A stretch of 64,000 nucleotides of DNA from Nakamurella aerolata (GTDB lineage: Bacteria; Actinomycetota; Actinomycetes; Mycobacteriales; Nakamurellaceae): positions 575,538 through 639,537 of the forward strand of contig NZ_JABEND010000002.1 of the NCBI RefSeq assembly GCF_013002705.1, written 5' to 3'. Positions 18,429 through 27,160 of this stretch are shown here, piece by piece. Below the pieces are notes generated by a model. The model had not been told where the DNA came from, did no database searches, and saw only the letters and a program-made list of their open reading frames with translations. Each line of letters opens with the position of its first letter. Positions within the stretch are counted from its first letter, which is position 1. The translations under genes and the position numbers were made by a program.

Positions 18429-21002
18429 TCACGCCGCGGCGGCCGCCGACCGCGGATGCCGATCCGCCGACGCGGAGGGCGACGGCGCTGTTCGCTTCCG
18501 GCGCCGGGCCTGCCGAAGCGCCTGTCCGATCGAGAGTGCCTGTGCCGCAGTGAGATCCGGCAGGTAGGCGTGGCATATCGCCAGCCCTATCTCGGACAGT
18601 TCCCACGCCGACCCATAGGCAAGGTACACCGGCTCGAACCGAGGGCCGAACTTGCGCTTGTACGCCAGCAGCGAGCGGAATCCGTACACCGGCTCGAGCA
18701 GTTCGGCGATCTTGTCCAGCCCCCGGGCCAGAGTGCCGGCGTCGGCGGCGCCAGAGTCGTTGCGCGCCAACGGTGCCACCGACAAGCTGGCCCTGGCGCA
18801 TCCTTCGGTCTGGAACTGCAGCAGGCACTCGGCGATCAGGAACTCCATCACCGGCCGGAACCCGTCGGGTCTGCGCCGCATCACGTCCAGCGTCCAGCCG
18901 ACCACCCGTCCGGATTCGTGGATCGGCATCCAGGTGGTGACGCCGTGCACGGTGCCGGCGTCGTCAACGGCGACGATGGTGCGCATCTGCCCGTCGTCGG
19001 CCAGCTCAATGGTCCCGAGCGAGAATCCCATCTCCGGCAGGGCTTTCCCGTCGGACCACGCTCCGCTCACGCCGTCGATCTGGGCGCGCAGCTCGGGGTC
19101 GGCCGTAGCCAGGTCGACCTCGCGCAGCGTGATGTTCTCCTTGCCTGCCTTGTTGCGGGCGGTGCGCACGTCCTGCCATGCCTTACCGGTGAATCGCAGA
19201 CCCGCCAGCTCGATGACGGCATCTTCGCCGATCTGCAGGGTGCGCGCGGGGCCGACCGACGTCACGAAGGCGTGGCTGACGGCGTACCAGGCTACCGTCC
19301 AACCCTGTTGCTGCGTAAACGATGTGAACTGTTCGGCCGCCGCTTTCCAGTGCGCTTTTGGACCAACCGGGTCGCCGATGACGATCGCCACCGATTGCTC
19401 CAGCCGGTAGCCGATGCTGACCTCGGCCGCCGGCCCGGAGCCGTGCCAGGTGGACACCCGGGGCCAGGTGCGCTGCCAGCCGAGATTTCCCCCGCCGTAC
19501 CGCAGCATCTGCCGCCACCAGAACATTCGCTGCCCTCCATCACCGGCTGCCGGTTGCGCGTCCACCCCGGTGCGGGCGGTGGGCACGCCAGGCTCGGCTG
19601 CGCAGGCCGAGTGCCGTGACGCGACGCCGGCAGGCCGCGAGTGCCGCGGCAGCCCGGGCAGGGCGGCGTGCAGCAGCCGGGCCAACAACACCAACAGCAC
19701 CAGCGCCCACACCCAACTCGATACCACCAGAATTGCTGCAGCCCAGGCGGTTTGGGGTTCCAAGTCGCCACCGGCAAACACGGCACGTAGCAGGATCTGG
19801 TGCAGTGTGCGGCGCGGGTCGCTGGCGCTCAGCGCGTCGCGCAGCAGCCACACCGTCACCGTCGAAGCGGCGATGAAGCCGAGCATCGCCAGCAGCAGCC
19901 GCGACCCGATCCGGCGCAGCGCTCGCATCGGCAGCCGGCTCGGCCAGTGGTGCCGACAGCTCACCAGAGCGCCCAGCAGCCCGACCCACAACAGCGCGCC
20001 GACACCGGCGGCGGCATCGCTGCCGTCCGTCAGCGCCGAACGCGCTCCCATCAGGCACGTCAACGTCGCGCCGGCCCACCAACCGGCCGGCAGCCCGCGC
20101 CGCAGTGCATCGGCGATCAGCACCGCCGCCGCGGCCAACAGCACGGTCGCTCCGATCCGGCCGGCGCCGGCCTGCGGGTGGACCGCGAAGAGCCCGCCGA
20201 CGCCCTGGTACAACGCCAGTACCAGCTCCGACCCGGCGAGCACCAGAACACCCAAGGCCGCAACCGAGCGCGTCGGCATTCCCGGAGACCGCAGCCCGGA
20301 CCTCCGCATCGCGGCGGAGCCCATCGGTCGCCGCCACGCCACACCGCCCAGGAACAGTCCCGCAGTCCAGCCCAGCAGATGCTCTGCGTCCCACAGCAAT
20401 CCGCTGCGCAACAGCATCACCGCCAGGAAGCCGGTGCCAACCCACCGCAGGGTGCGCCGCGGCCCGACCGGGAGTGTTGCCGTCAGCGCGGCCACCACCC
20501 CGACCACCCCGGCCGACAGGCCGAGATCGGTCTGGTCGGCGGTGAACGTCATCCACGGCCACCCGGTGTTGGCCAGCGCGCGCACCAGCACCGCGGCACC
20601 GACCGTCCCGGCCAGATGCGTTGCGGCGAGTACCCCGGCGGTGGTCCGCCAACCGACTCGATGCTCGTAGTTGCCCACCGCCAGCACCAGCAACGGCACC
20701 ATCACCAGGTAGAGCCGCGGATCCGGCAGCACGGCCGCTCCGACGACGAACCGCCACCACTGTCCGTCCAGCGCGTGGCTGCCATAGCCGACCATCGCGG
20801 TGGCGGCGTCGCCACCTCCGGTCAACACCACCAGCGAGGTGCCCAGCACCACCATGGCAAGGGCGAGGCCGGTGGTGAGTGGATGCCCGCTCACCCAGCG
20901 GCGCACCGCCGACCGGACAGACCGGCTGCGCTGCAGCAGCAGTGCTGCGCGCCCGGCCAGTTTCGGTGCCGAGGAATGCGAAACAGTGGTAGCCGAAGAC
21001 AT
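18429..21002 (-). CDS. membrane protein with rhomboid-like region and MprF/LysX-type DUF2156 domain
   Basis: An 857-residue protein. The N-terminal half (about 40-470) has many membrane helices. Its first part resembles a rhomboid fold: GLSAGVVGVVAAL in a helix and WDAEHLLGWTAGLFLGG in a later one, positions of the rhomboid Ser and His. The C-terminal part (about 490-830) is a DUF2156/GNAT-like domain of the MprF type, with SIGYRLEQSVAIVIGDPVG, RTARNKAGKENITLREVDL and SLLAYKRKFGPRFEPVYLAY. MprF proteins transfer amino acids from aminoacyl-tRNA to phosphatidylglycerol and flip the product, lowering cationic-peptide binding. The specific amino acid is unknown. The ATG at 21002 gives a sensible N-terminus. 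Confidence 0.85.
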   Translation of the reverse strand: MSSATTVSHSSAPKLAGRAALLLQRSRSVRSAVRRWVSGHPLTTGLALAMVVLGTSLVVLTGGGDAATAMVGYGSHALDGQWWRFVVGAAVLPDPRLYLVMVPLLVLAVGNYEHRVGWRTTAGVLAATHLAGTVGAAVLVRALANTGWPWMTFTADQTDLGLSAGVVGVVAALTATLPVGPRRTLRWVGTGFLAVMLLRSGLLWDAEHLLGWTAGLFLGGVAWRRPMGSAAMRRSGLRSPGMPTRSVAALGVLVLAGSELVLALYQGVGGLFAVHPQAGAGRIGATVLLAAAAVLIADALRRGLPAGWWAGATLTCLMGARSALTDGSDAAAGVGALLWVGLLGALVSCRHHWPSRLPMRALRRIGSRLLLAMLGFIAASTVTVWLLRDALSASDPRRTLHQILLRAVFAGGDLEPQTAWAAAILVVSSWVWALVLLVLLARLLHAALPGLPRHSRPAGVASRHSACAAEPGVPTARTGVDAQPAAGDGGQRMFWWRQMLRYGGGNLGWQRTWPRVSTWHGSGPAAEVSIGYRLEQSVAIVIGDPVGPKAHWKAAAEQFTSFTQQQGWTVAWYAVSHAFVTSVGPARTLQIGEDAVIELAGLRFTGKAWQDVRTARNKAGKENITLREVDLATADPELRAQIDGVSGAWSDGKALPEMGFSLGTIELADDGQMRTIVAVDDAGTVHGVTTWMPIHESGRVVGWTLDVMRRRPDGFRPVMEFLIAECLLQFQTEGCARASLSVAPLARNDSGAADAGTLARGLDKIAELLEPVYGFRSLLAYKRKFGPRFEPVYLAYGSAWELSEIGLAICHAYLPDLTAAQALSIGQALRQARRRKRTAPSPSASADRHPRSAAAAA

Positions 21003-21186
21003 GACTTCATCGTCGGGAGTTCCGGGGCCGGCGTCTGTGCCGGTGACTACCGTCTTGGTGGGTAGCTAACTGGACAAGCGCCGTGCCGGGAGTCGAGCCG
21101 TTGCCACGCTACGCGGACAAGCACCGCCCCCCAGCAACGCTCAAATGTTCAAGCCCGGCGCCGCGTCGTGCTGCAGACTGCTCGGC

Positions 21187-21570
21187 ATGACTGGTATGAG
21201 TTATCCGGTACGCCCGAAGCTGCCCGTGCCGAGCGCGGACGCCGCGATCGCCTGGTATGTCAGGGTTTTCGATGCCAAGCCGCTGCAGCGTCACACGGCG
21301 GGAAAGCAGGTGGTGCACGCCGAGATCGAGGTGTTCGGCGGGGTGGTGGCGCTCAAGGACGGCGACGAGTTCGATCCGGCCCCCGACGGCCGCGGCGTTC
21401 TGGTGGAGGCAGACACCGCAGACCCCGACCGCTACCAGCAGGCGGCGCTGGATGCCGGCGCCATCAGCGTCTTCCCGGTGGCCGATCAGGATTACGGGGC
21501 AAGGGGTGGCCGCATCCGCGACCCGTTCGGGCACGAATGGCTGCTGCAAACGCCCATGCCACGGTCGTGA
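21187..21570 (+). CDS. VOC superfamily (glyoxalase/bleomycin-resistance-like) protein
   Basis: The 127-residue product shows the VOC layout: RPKLPVPSADAAIAWYVRVFDAKPL at the start, a central beta region with the VHAEIEVFGG strand, and the C-terminal GGRIRDPFGHEWLLQTP with the metal-ligand region. Similar proteins bind small hydrophobic molecules or catalyse additions; the substrate is unknown. ATG at 21187 is chosen over an earlier frame opening; MSYPV at 21196 is also possible. Confidence 0.87.
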   Translation: MTGMSYPVRPKLPVPSADAAIAWYVRVFDAKPLQRHTAGKQVVHAEIEVFGGVVALKDGDEFDPAPDGRGVLVEADTADPDRYQQAALDAGAISVFPVADQDYGARGGRIRDPFGHEWLLQTPMPRS

Positions 21571-21594
21571 CGCAGTAGCCCCGAGCCCGGGGTA

Positions 21595-21630
21595 GCCGCC
21601 GCGGCTCGGCACCGGCCAGGCCGCGGCGGC
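21595..21630. terminator. bidirectional stem-loop between convergent genes
   Basis: GCCGCCGCGGC at 21595-21605 pairs perfectly with GCCGCGGCGGC at 21620-21630 (11-bp stem, 14-nt loop). It lies between the convergent VOC and S10 peptidase genes. There is no T-run, as is common in high-GC actinobacteria. Confidence 0.65.
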
Positions 21631-21645
21631 GGGGGATCCGATTGC

Positions 21646-23235
21646 TCAACGCGATGAGCGTTTGCGGCCGGACCTGCGGCTGCGCTTGCCGGTCGGTTCG
21701 GTGCCGGGGCCGGCCGCCTCGATGAACTCCGCCAGGTCGGCGCTCTGCTGCAGCCGGGACGGTTCGTGCAGGTACATCATGTGCCCGGCCGGGTAGTAGT
21801 CGTAGCTCAGGTTCTCTCGTGCCTGCGGTGTGAGATCCATGGTGGCGAAACCGTTCTCGGCCGCGGCGAAGGGGGTGGCGCCGTCGTACCAGCCGCAGCT
21901 GACGTGGACCCGCAGGAACGGATTGATCCGCCAGGCGGCATCCAGATCGCCGATCACGCTGACGCCGCGACCCTCGAACTCCTTGTACGACCAGGGATGT
22001 ACCCGGTCGGTGAGGATCTCGTACGGCAGGTCGCTCTGGTAATTCAGATCGCTGCGCAGGTAGTGGTTGACGGCAGCGGTGTACGGGCCCTGAAAGCCGC
22101 GGTAGGAGACGTCGTCGGCGATGGTCGCCGCGTTCTTGTCGGCAGGTGCGCCGGAGAATCGACCGTCAAGGCGGCCGACGGCCAAACCCTTGTCGCGCAA
22201 CAGTTCCGCGTAGAAATGCTGGTGTTCGATGCGCAGGTTCGCCCGGTCGACGTAGTCCTCGCTGAGCCCCGTTGCCGCCGCCACCCTGCGAACGATGTCG
22301 GCCCGCTCGCTGTCGGTCAGCCGGTTGCCGCGCGCCAACGCCCAGGGATAGTCGCGTTCGGCCAGCTCGCGAGCCTCGTCGACGACGGCTTCCAGGCTGC
22401 GCCTGCCGTGCTTGCCGTGGTAGTGCGCGATAGCGGCGTAGGTGGGCAGGAAGCCGACGTAGGGATCATCGTTGTTGGGGGTGAACCGGATCGACCCCAT
22501 GTCGAGCACCGCCGAGATCAGCATCAGCCCGTTGAGGTTCATCCCGTGGCGATCGGCCAGCCGGCCGGCGAGTGCGGCGGCCCGCAGCGTCCCGTACGAC
22601 TCGCCGGCCAAGAACTTCGGCGACAGCCAGCGGTTGTTGCGGGTGGTCCACAACCGGATCATCTCGGCCACCGCGTCCCGATCGGCGGTAAAGCCGTGGT
22701 AGGTCTCGGGTTTGCCGCCCTTGACCGGTCGGGTGAATCCGGTGGACATCGGGTCGATGAACACCAGATCGGTGACGGCCAGCAGACTTTCGGGATTGTC
22801 GACCAGTTGGTACGGCGGCGGCACCGGGTCTTCGGCGTCACCGGCGAGCACCCGCTTCGGCCCGATCAGCCCCATGTGCAGCCACACCGAGCTGGAGCCG
22901 GGGCCGCCGTTGAAGCAGAACGTCACCGGGCGGGTGGCCGGGTCGGCGTCGTCGGCGGTGTAGCTCACCACGAACATCTCGGCCTTGGGCTGATGGCCGT
23001 CGAACGTGCCGTCGGTGATCACCTCCTCGCGCAGCACGATCCGGCCGGCGGTGGCGGTGTACGGCAGCGAACCGCCCGGGTAACTGAACGTGTGGTGGGT
23101 GGTCACCAGGTCGTCGTTCACCACCAGTTCTGCGTCCGGCCGGTCGCCGGTGTCGGTGTTCGGTTTGGCGTTGTTGTTGGTCTTGGACGCTGCTGCGGCA
23201 GCGGCCGAGTCGGAGCGAGGAGCGTCGTTGGCCAT
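21646..23235 (-). CDS. S10 family serine carboxypeptidase-like protein
   Basis: The 529-residue product carries the S10 signatures: FCFNGGPGSSSVWLH (oxyanion region, about 108-120), GESYG at 211-215 with nucleophile S213, and YPAGHMMY near the C-terminus with the catalytic His. The catalytic Asp probably lies in the HVSCGWYDGATPF segment. No signal peptide is obvious; the N-terminus is Ala/Asn/Thr-rich. S10 enzymes release C-terminal amino acids at acid pH. The ATG at 23235 is the first good start before conserved text. Confidence 0.93.
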   Translation of the reverse strand: MANDAPRSDSAAAAAASKTNNNAKPNTDTGDRPDAELVVNDDLVTTHHTFSYPGGSLPYTATAGRIVLREEVITDGTFDGHQPKAEMFVVSYTADDADPATRPVTFCFNGGPGSSSVWLHMGLIGPKRVLAGDAEDPVPPPYQLVDNPESLLAVTDLVFIDPMSTGFTRPVKGGKPETYHGFTADRDAVAEMIRLWTTRNNRWLSPKFLAGESYGTLRAAALAGRLADRHGMNLNGLMLISAVLDMGSIRFTPNNDDPYVGFLPTYAAIAHYHGKHGRRSLEAVVDEARELAERDYPWALARGNRLTDSERADIVRRVAAATGLSEDYVDRANLRIEHQHFYAELLRDKGLAVGRLDGRFSGAPADKNAATIADDVSYRGFQGPYTAAVNHYLRSDLNYQSDLPYEILTDRVHPWSYKEFEGRGVSVIGDLDAAWRINPFLRVHVSCGWYDGATPFAAAENGFATMDLTPQARENLSYDYYPAGHMMYLHEPSRLQQSADLAEFIEAAGPGTEPTGKRSRRSGRKRSSR

Positions 23236-23342
23236 GCCGTTAGAGTAGCTAACGGCTCTCTGGGTCGACCGCCCCGGTCGTGCCGGACGCCGGCTGCTGG
23301 GCGGTGCCGCCGGGTGCTGCCCACCTGTCATGGTTTGGCCCT

Positions 23343-23394
23343 GACCTCTGACACCAAACTCCGACACCGACCTCTGACACCGACCTCTGACACC
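23343..23394. repeat. four 13-bp tandem repeats
   Basis: Units of the form GACCTCTGACACC (the second unit AAACTCCGACACC) follow head to tail just before the UDG start. They occupy the promoter region shared by the divergent S10 peptidase and UDG genes. Confidence 0.85.
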
Positions 23395-23402
23395 ATCGAC
23401 CC

Positions 23403-24116
23403 GTGACGCCATCCCCAGCACAGCGCCTGCTCGCGCTGGACACCGAGATCGCCGGGTGCCGGCGGTGCCCGCGGCTGGTGGCCTGGCGGGAGCAGGTGGC
23501 CAGGGACAAGCGGGCGTCGTTCGCCGACCAAACCTATTGGGGCAGACCGGTCCCAGGATTCGGCCCGGTCGACGCACGGATCGGCATTGTCGGGTTGGCG
23601 CCGGCCGCGCACGGCGCCAACCGGACCGGGCGGATGTTCACCGGAGACCGTTCCGGCGACTTTCTGTATGCCGCGCTCCACCGGGCCGGGTTGGCGTCAC
23701 AGCCCGATGCGGTGTCGATCGACGACGGGTTGACGCTGCGCGACGTCCGCATCACCGCGCCGGTGCACTGCGCACCGCCGGACAACAAGCCAACCCCGGC
23801 CGAGCGCGACAACTGCGCCCCTTACCTGGCCAGCGAGCTGGACATTCTGCACGATCTCCGGGTGGTGATCGTGCTCGGCTCGTTCGGCTGGCAGGCAATG
23901 CTGAAGACGCTCGGGCAGCAAGGCTGGCCGGTGCCGCGGCCCCGACCGAAATTCGCGCACGGCGCGGAACTGCGGCTCACTAACGGGTCTGGGCGATCGC
24001 TGACGCTGCTCGGGTGCTTCCACGTCAGCCAACAGAACACCTTCACCGGGCGGCTCACCCCTGCCATGCTGGGCGACGTGGTGAACCGCGCCAAGCAGCT
24101 CTCCGCCGTGAGCTGA
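23403..24116 (+). CDS. udgB: family 5 uracil-DNA glycosylase with 4Fe-4S cluster
   Basis: A 237-residue UDGb-type enzyme that removes uracil and other deaminated or oxidised bases from DNA. Four cluster cysteines are visible: C19 and C22 (GCRRCPRL) and C123 and C138 (HCAPPDNKPTPAERDNCAP). Motif A reads GLAPAAHGANRTGRMFTGD, typical of family 5, and the C-terminal motif GCFHVSQQNTFTGRLTP matches the other half of the active site. GTG at 23403 follows the 13-bp repeat array directly. Confidence 0.95.
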   Translation: MTPSPAQRLLALDTEIAGCRRCPRLVAWREQVARDKRASFADQTYWGRPVPGFGPVDARIGIVGLAPAAHGANRTGRMFTGDRSGDFLYAALHRAGLASQPDAVSIDDGLTLRDVRITAPVHCAPPDNKPTPAERDNCAPYLASELDILHDLRVVIVLGSFGWQAMLKTLGQQGWPVPRPRPKFAHGAELRLTNGSGRSLTLLGCFHVSQQNTFTGRLTPAMLGDVVNRAKQLSAVS

Positions 24117-24177
24117 GGCGCGCCGTACCCTAAGACGCGAATCGGCCGGTTCCGCCTGTCGCGGCGCCGGCGGCGCC

Positions 24178-24251
24178 GCCCCTGTAGCCCAATCGGCAGA
24201 GGCAGCCGACTTAAAATCGGCACAGTGTGGGTTCGAGTCCCACCGGGGGCA
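24178..24251 (+). tRNA. tRNA-Leu (anticodon UAA), class I shape
   Basis: A complete cloverleaf. Acceptor GCCCCTG (24178-24184) pairs with CGGGGGC (24244-24250), followed by discriminator A. Anticodon stem GCCGA/TCGGC encloses the loop CTTAAAA with anticodon TAA at 24212-24214. The T-arm is GTGGG-TTCGAGT-CCCAC. The variable loop is only 5 nt (ACAGT), whereas bacterial tRNA-Leu normally has a long extra arm. CCA is not encoded (next bases CCG). It reads the rare UUA codon. Confidence 0.9.
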
Positions 24252-24378
24252 CCGATCTTGCGGTGGAGTCCACAAGCGCACACCTTTCGGTACCGCACCA
24301 CCGGTGCAGCCGGCCGAACGAGTTGCGTTGTGCGAGAAGCGTTGTGCTCGCGCGGATGTGGGTCAGCTCGACCCGCGC

Positions 24379-24831
24379 TCACCGGCGACGCCAGACCAGC
24401 GCGCAGACCCACACACCGATCAGGCACGGCAGCAGCGCGACCAATCCGATCTCGAGCGGGTACACCCGCTGGCCGTATTCGGTGGTCAGCAGTAGGGCGA
24501 CGGCCAAGGCGACTCCGACCAGCAGGGCAGCACCGCACCACCAGCGCAGCCAGCTGCGTCCGGTTCGGGCCGCGTGAGCGGTGACCCACCAGGCCGCGAG
24601 ACCCAGCCCGGCGACCACGAACGCAATGGTGATCAGGATCGACCCGGAACCCGCGGCTCTGTCGGCGCCGATGTATGGCCGCTCCAGCGCGGTGACGCGA
24701 TCGCTGATGGCTCCGGAGCGGACGAGGGTGACGACGGCGAGCAGGGCGCTGCCGGCGGCTCCGCTCCAGAGCGCTGCCCGCAGTTGGCGATCGATGCCGA
24801 CAGCTGGGGCGGATTGGTGAACGGCGGTCAT
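24379..24831 (-). CDS. four-helix membrane protein of unknown function
   Basis: A 150-residue protein with four hydrophobic helices (about residues 18-40, 60-82, 90-112, 120-145) and a short charged C-terminus (WRRR). The ATG at 24831 follows GAGAGGA. It lies divergent from a TetR gene, with a palindrome between, and may be the TetR target, for instance a small transporter or sensor partner. I recognise no family. Confidence 0.75.
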   Translation of the reverse strand: MTAVHQSAPAVGIDRQLRAALWSGAAGSALLAVVTLVRSGAISDRVTALERPYIGADRAAGSGSILITIAFVVAGLGLAAWWVTAHAARTGRSWLRWWCGAALLVGVALAVALLLTTEYGQRVYPLEIGLVALLPCLIGVWVCALVWRRR

Positions 24832-24865
24832 GGGGGAGTCCTCTCGTGAACGAGTCGAGTTAGAA

Positions 24866-24886
24866 CTTGAGACATTGTGTCTCAAG
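24866..24886. promoter_or_regulatory. near-ideal palindromic operator of the TetR regulator
   Basis: Arms CTTGAGACA (24866-24874) and TGTCTCAAG (24878-24886) are exact reverse complements around TTG, a 21-bp palindrome. It covers the in-frame GTG at 24877, which supports the downstream ATG at 24910 as the real TetR start. It sits between the divergent membrane-protein gene and TetR, so it probably controls both. Confidence 0.8.
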
Positions 24887-24909
24887 AAAGACTAGCGCAG
24901 GATAGGGCC

Positions 24910-26055
24910 ATGGCAAAGAGCGTTCCCGGCCAGACCAAGCGCGCTCCGCAGAGCCCGGGCACCGCCCGGAGCACGAGTCCCGGCCAAACCAAGCGCAACC
25001 CGCAGACCCCGCGCACGAGCATCGGGCGGTTCAAGCGCACCGGGCAGACCGCGAGCACGGGGCCTGCCACGGGCACAACGCAGACCGAGCGCACCGGGCA
25101 GAGCGCCAGCCCGGGGCCGGGCACCGGGGTGGCGCGCCGGCGACAACGGCTGTCGGACGCCGAGACAGCCGATCGCATGCTCGCCGCGGCCAGGGCCATG
25201 GTGGTGGACGGCGGACTCACCGTCAGCCTTGAGCACTTGAGCTTCGAGGATGTGATCAGGGACGCCGGGGTGGCGCGCAGCGCCGTCTACCGCCGCTGGC
25301 CGTACAAGGACTTGTTCTGGGCCGACGTGCTGGTGGAGTTGGCGTCCGGAGTGGCCCCCGCGGTGCGCGCCAACCAGGACGCGATTGCTGCGGTGAACAG
25401 CACGCTGCTGGGTTGGGCCGACCGGCTCGAGCAGCCCGGCGCTCGGCTCGCCGCGGCCGCAGATGCGTTGCAGCAGGGCGCTTTGCGGGAGTTCGCATCG
25501 TTCGACTCCTCACCGCAGTGGCGCACCTACTTCGCGATCCATGCCACCTACTTCTCGCTGCCCGATGCTGAGCTGCGCGAGCGGGTCGGAGCCGCACTCG
25601 TGCTGGCGGAGGACGCCTTCAATGCCGACCTGGCCGACAGCTATCGATCCATTGCCGACATGCTTGGGTTGCGGGTCAAGCCGGCGACCGGTCTGGACTT
25701 CCCTGCGATCGCGGTGCTGGCGATGGGCTTGATCCGTGGATTGGTGTTGATGGCACCGGGCAATCCGCAGATCGCCGCCCGCCGGTTCCCGGCGCCCGCC
25801 GCTGACGCCGAACCCAGGCCCGCCGCTGACGCCGGACCCAGGGCCGCCGACGTCCCCGTCGCCGATGCTGGTGATGGCGACGCGCACTCCGGGTGGTCAC
25901 TGCCGGCGGTGGGGCTCGCCGCGCTCACCGTCGACCAGCTGGAAGCAGACCCGGCCGTGCGCTGGGACGCGGCCCGAACCGACCGGCTGCGCAACGCGCT
26001 CACCAAGTCGTCCTGGGCACCAGGGCCGGCGGGCACAGCTGGGAACCGGCACTGA
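24910..26055 (+). CDS. TetR family transcriptional regulator with long low-complexity N-terminus
   Basis: A 381-residue regulator, long for TetR. Residues 1-70 are repetitive (SPGQTKRNPQ, TGQTASTGP, TGQSASPGP motifs). The DNA-binding helices lie near 75-125: RLSDAETADRMLAAARAMV, LEHLSFEDVIRDAGVARSAVYRRWPYK. The ligand domain follows, then an Ala/Asp/Pro repeat tail (PAADAEPRPAADAGPRAAD) and a C-terminal helix. ATG 24910 is preferred over GTG 24877 because the operator covers the latter and AGGATAGGG precedes 24910. It probably represses itself and the divergent membrane gene. Confidence 0.9.
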   Translation: MAKSVPGQTKRAPQSPGTARSTSPGQTKRNPQTPRTSIGRFKRTGQTASTGPATGTTQTERTGQSASPGPGTGVARRRQRLSDAETADRMLAAARAMVVDGGLTVSLEHLSFEDVIRDAGVARSAVYRRWPYKDLFWADVLVELASGVAPAVRANQDAIAAVNSTLLGWADRLEQPGARLAAAADALQQGALREFASFDSSPQWRTYFAIHATYFSLPDAELRERVGAALVLAEDAFNADLADSYRSIADMLGLRVKPATGLDFPAIAVLAMGLIRGLVLMAPGNPQIAARRFPAPAADAEPRPAADAGPRAADVPVADAGDGDAHSGWSLPAVGLAALTVDQLEADPAVRWDAARTDRLRNALTKSSWAPGPAGTAGNRH

Positions 26056-26070
26056 CCATCCAGCACTCGC

Positions 26071-26181
26071 CATCCAGCACGGAACGAGCACTGAACAACC
26101 AGCACGGAACGAGTACTGAACATCCAGCACGGAACGAGCACTGAACATCCAGCACTGAGCGGGCACGGAACGAGCGCTGAA
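26071..26181. repeat. 25-bp intergenic tandem repeat array
   Basis: Three near-exact 25-bp units (CATCCAGCACGGAACGAGCA then CTGAA; 26071-26095, 26096-26120, 26121-26145) and a fourth with an 11-bp insertion (26146-26181). It follows the TetR gene and fills most of the 246-bp gap before the next gene. Copies lack spacers, so this is not a CRISPR. Confidence 0.9.
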
Positions 26182-26301
26182 CATCGGGAACTGATTGGCT
26201 CGTCACGGCGTTACACAAAACGGAAGCGGCCCCCAGAGAACAGCCGGCCGCAGATCAGCGACTGAATCACGCTGGTTCGATCCCCTGAGACGGAGGAGAC
26301 C

Positions 26302-27081
26302 GTGCCCAGTTCCAACCCGGCATTCCAGAACATGCAGCGGGTGATCGACGCACCGCAGGCGCCGACCGCCGACACCCTGCAGAACATGTACAACCAGCCC
26401 AGCTACGCCAAGCCGGCGCAGCCGATGGACCGTGGCCTGACCCTTGACGACGTGGTCGCCAAGACCGCGACGCTGCTCGGTGTCGCGCTGATCGTCGGTG
26501 TGCTGACCGCGTACTTCAACCTGCAGATGCTGGCGATTCCCGGCGCCCTTGTCGGCTTCGGCATCGCGCTGTTCGTGATCTTCAAGCGGTCGACCAACCC
26601 CGCGCTGATCACCGCCTACTCGGTGGCCGAGGGTGCCTTCCTCGGCGCCGTCACCAGCGTCTTCAACGCGCATTTCCCCGGCATCGCCTACCAGGCCGTG
26701 CTCGGCACCGCCGGCGTCTTCATCGGCATGCTGATCGTCTACAAGACCGGCGTCATCCGGGTGACACCCAAGTTCACCAAGGTCGTCGTCGGCGCGATGA
26801 TCGGCCTCGTCATCCTGATGCTGGCCAACCTGGTTGCCTCGTTCTTCATCGACGGCGGGCTCGGCCTGCGCGATGGCGGCACCCTCGCCATCATCTTCTC
26901 GGTGGTCGCGATCATCATCGCCGCGCTGAGCTTCATGCTCGACTTCGAGGCGATCGACCAGGCCATCAAGGCCGGCGCCCCGGCGAAGACCGCCTGGTAC
27001 TTCTCGTTCGGGCTGATGGTCACCCTGGTGTGGCTGTACCTGGAGATCCTGCGCCTGCTCGGCTATCTGCGCAGCGAGTGA
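26302..27081 (+). CDS. Bax inhibitor-1/YccA family membrane protein
   Basis: The 259-residue product has seven membrane helices and the BI-1/YccA signature: GLTLDDVVAKTATLLGVALIVG at the first helix, LITAYSVAEGAFLGAVTSVF, AVLGTAGVFIGMLIVYKTG and the C-terminal LDFEAIDQAIKAGAPAKTAW. Such proteins are cation (Ca2+) leak channels or protease-modulating membrane proteins in bacteria. GTG at 26302 follows GGAGGAGA. The first 40 residues are soluble and Gln/Asn/Pro-rich. Confidence 0.93.
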   Translation: MPSSNPAFQNMQRVIDAPQAPTADTLQNMYNQPSYAKPAQPMDRGLTLDDVVAKTATLLGVALIVGVLTAYFNLQMLAIPGALVGFGIALFVIFKRSTNPALITAYSVAEGAFLGAVTSVFNAHFPGIAYQAVLGTAGVFIGMLIVYKTGVIRVTPKFTKVVVGAMIGLVILMLANLVASFFIDGGLGLRDGGTLAIIFSVVAIIIAALSFMLDFEAIDQAIKAGAPAKTAWYFSFGLMVTLVWLYLEILRLLGYLRSE

Positions 27082-27160
27082 CCGGCTGGCACCGACGCCG
27101 ATCAGACCCTGGGACATCCCCGGCGCAACCCGAACTGAAGCCAACCACCACCCGAACTGA

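Noticed and set aside
24877..24909. Upstream GTG start for the TetR regulator
   Set aside because: It lies inside the palindromic operator; ATG 24910 has a better ribosome site.
26071..26181. 25-bp repeats resembling a CRISPR array
   Set aside because: The units are adjacent with no spacers, and no cas genes lie nearby.
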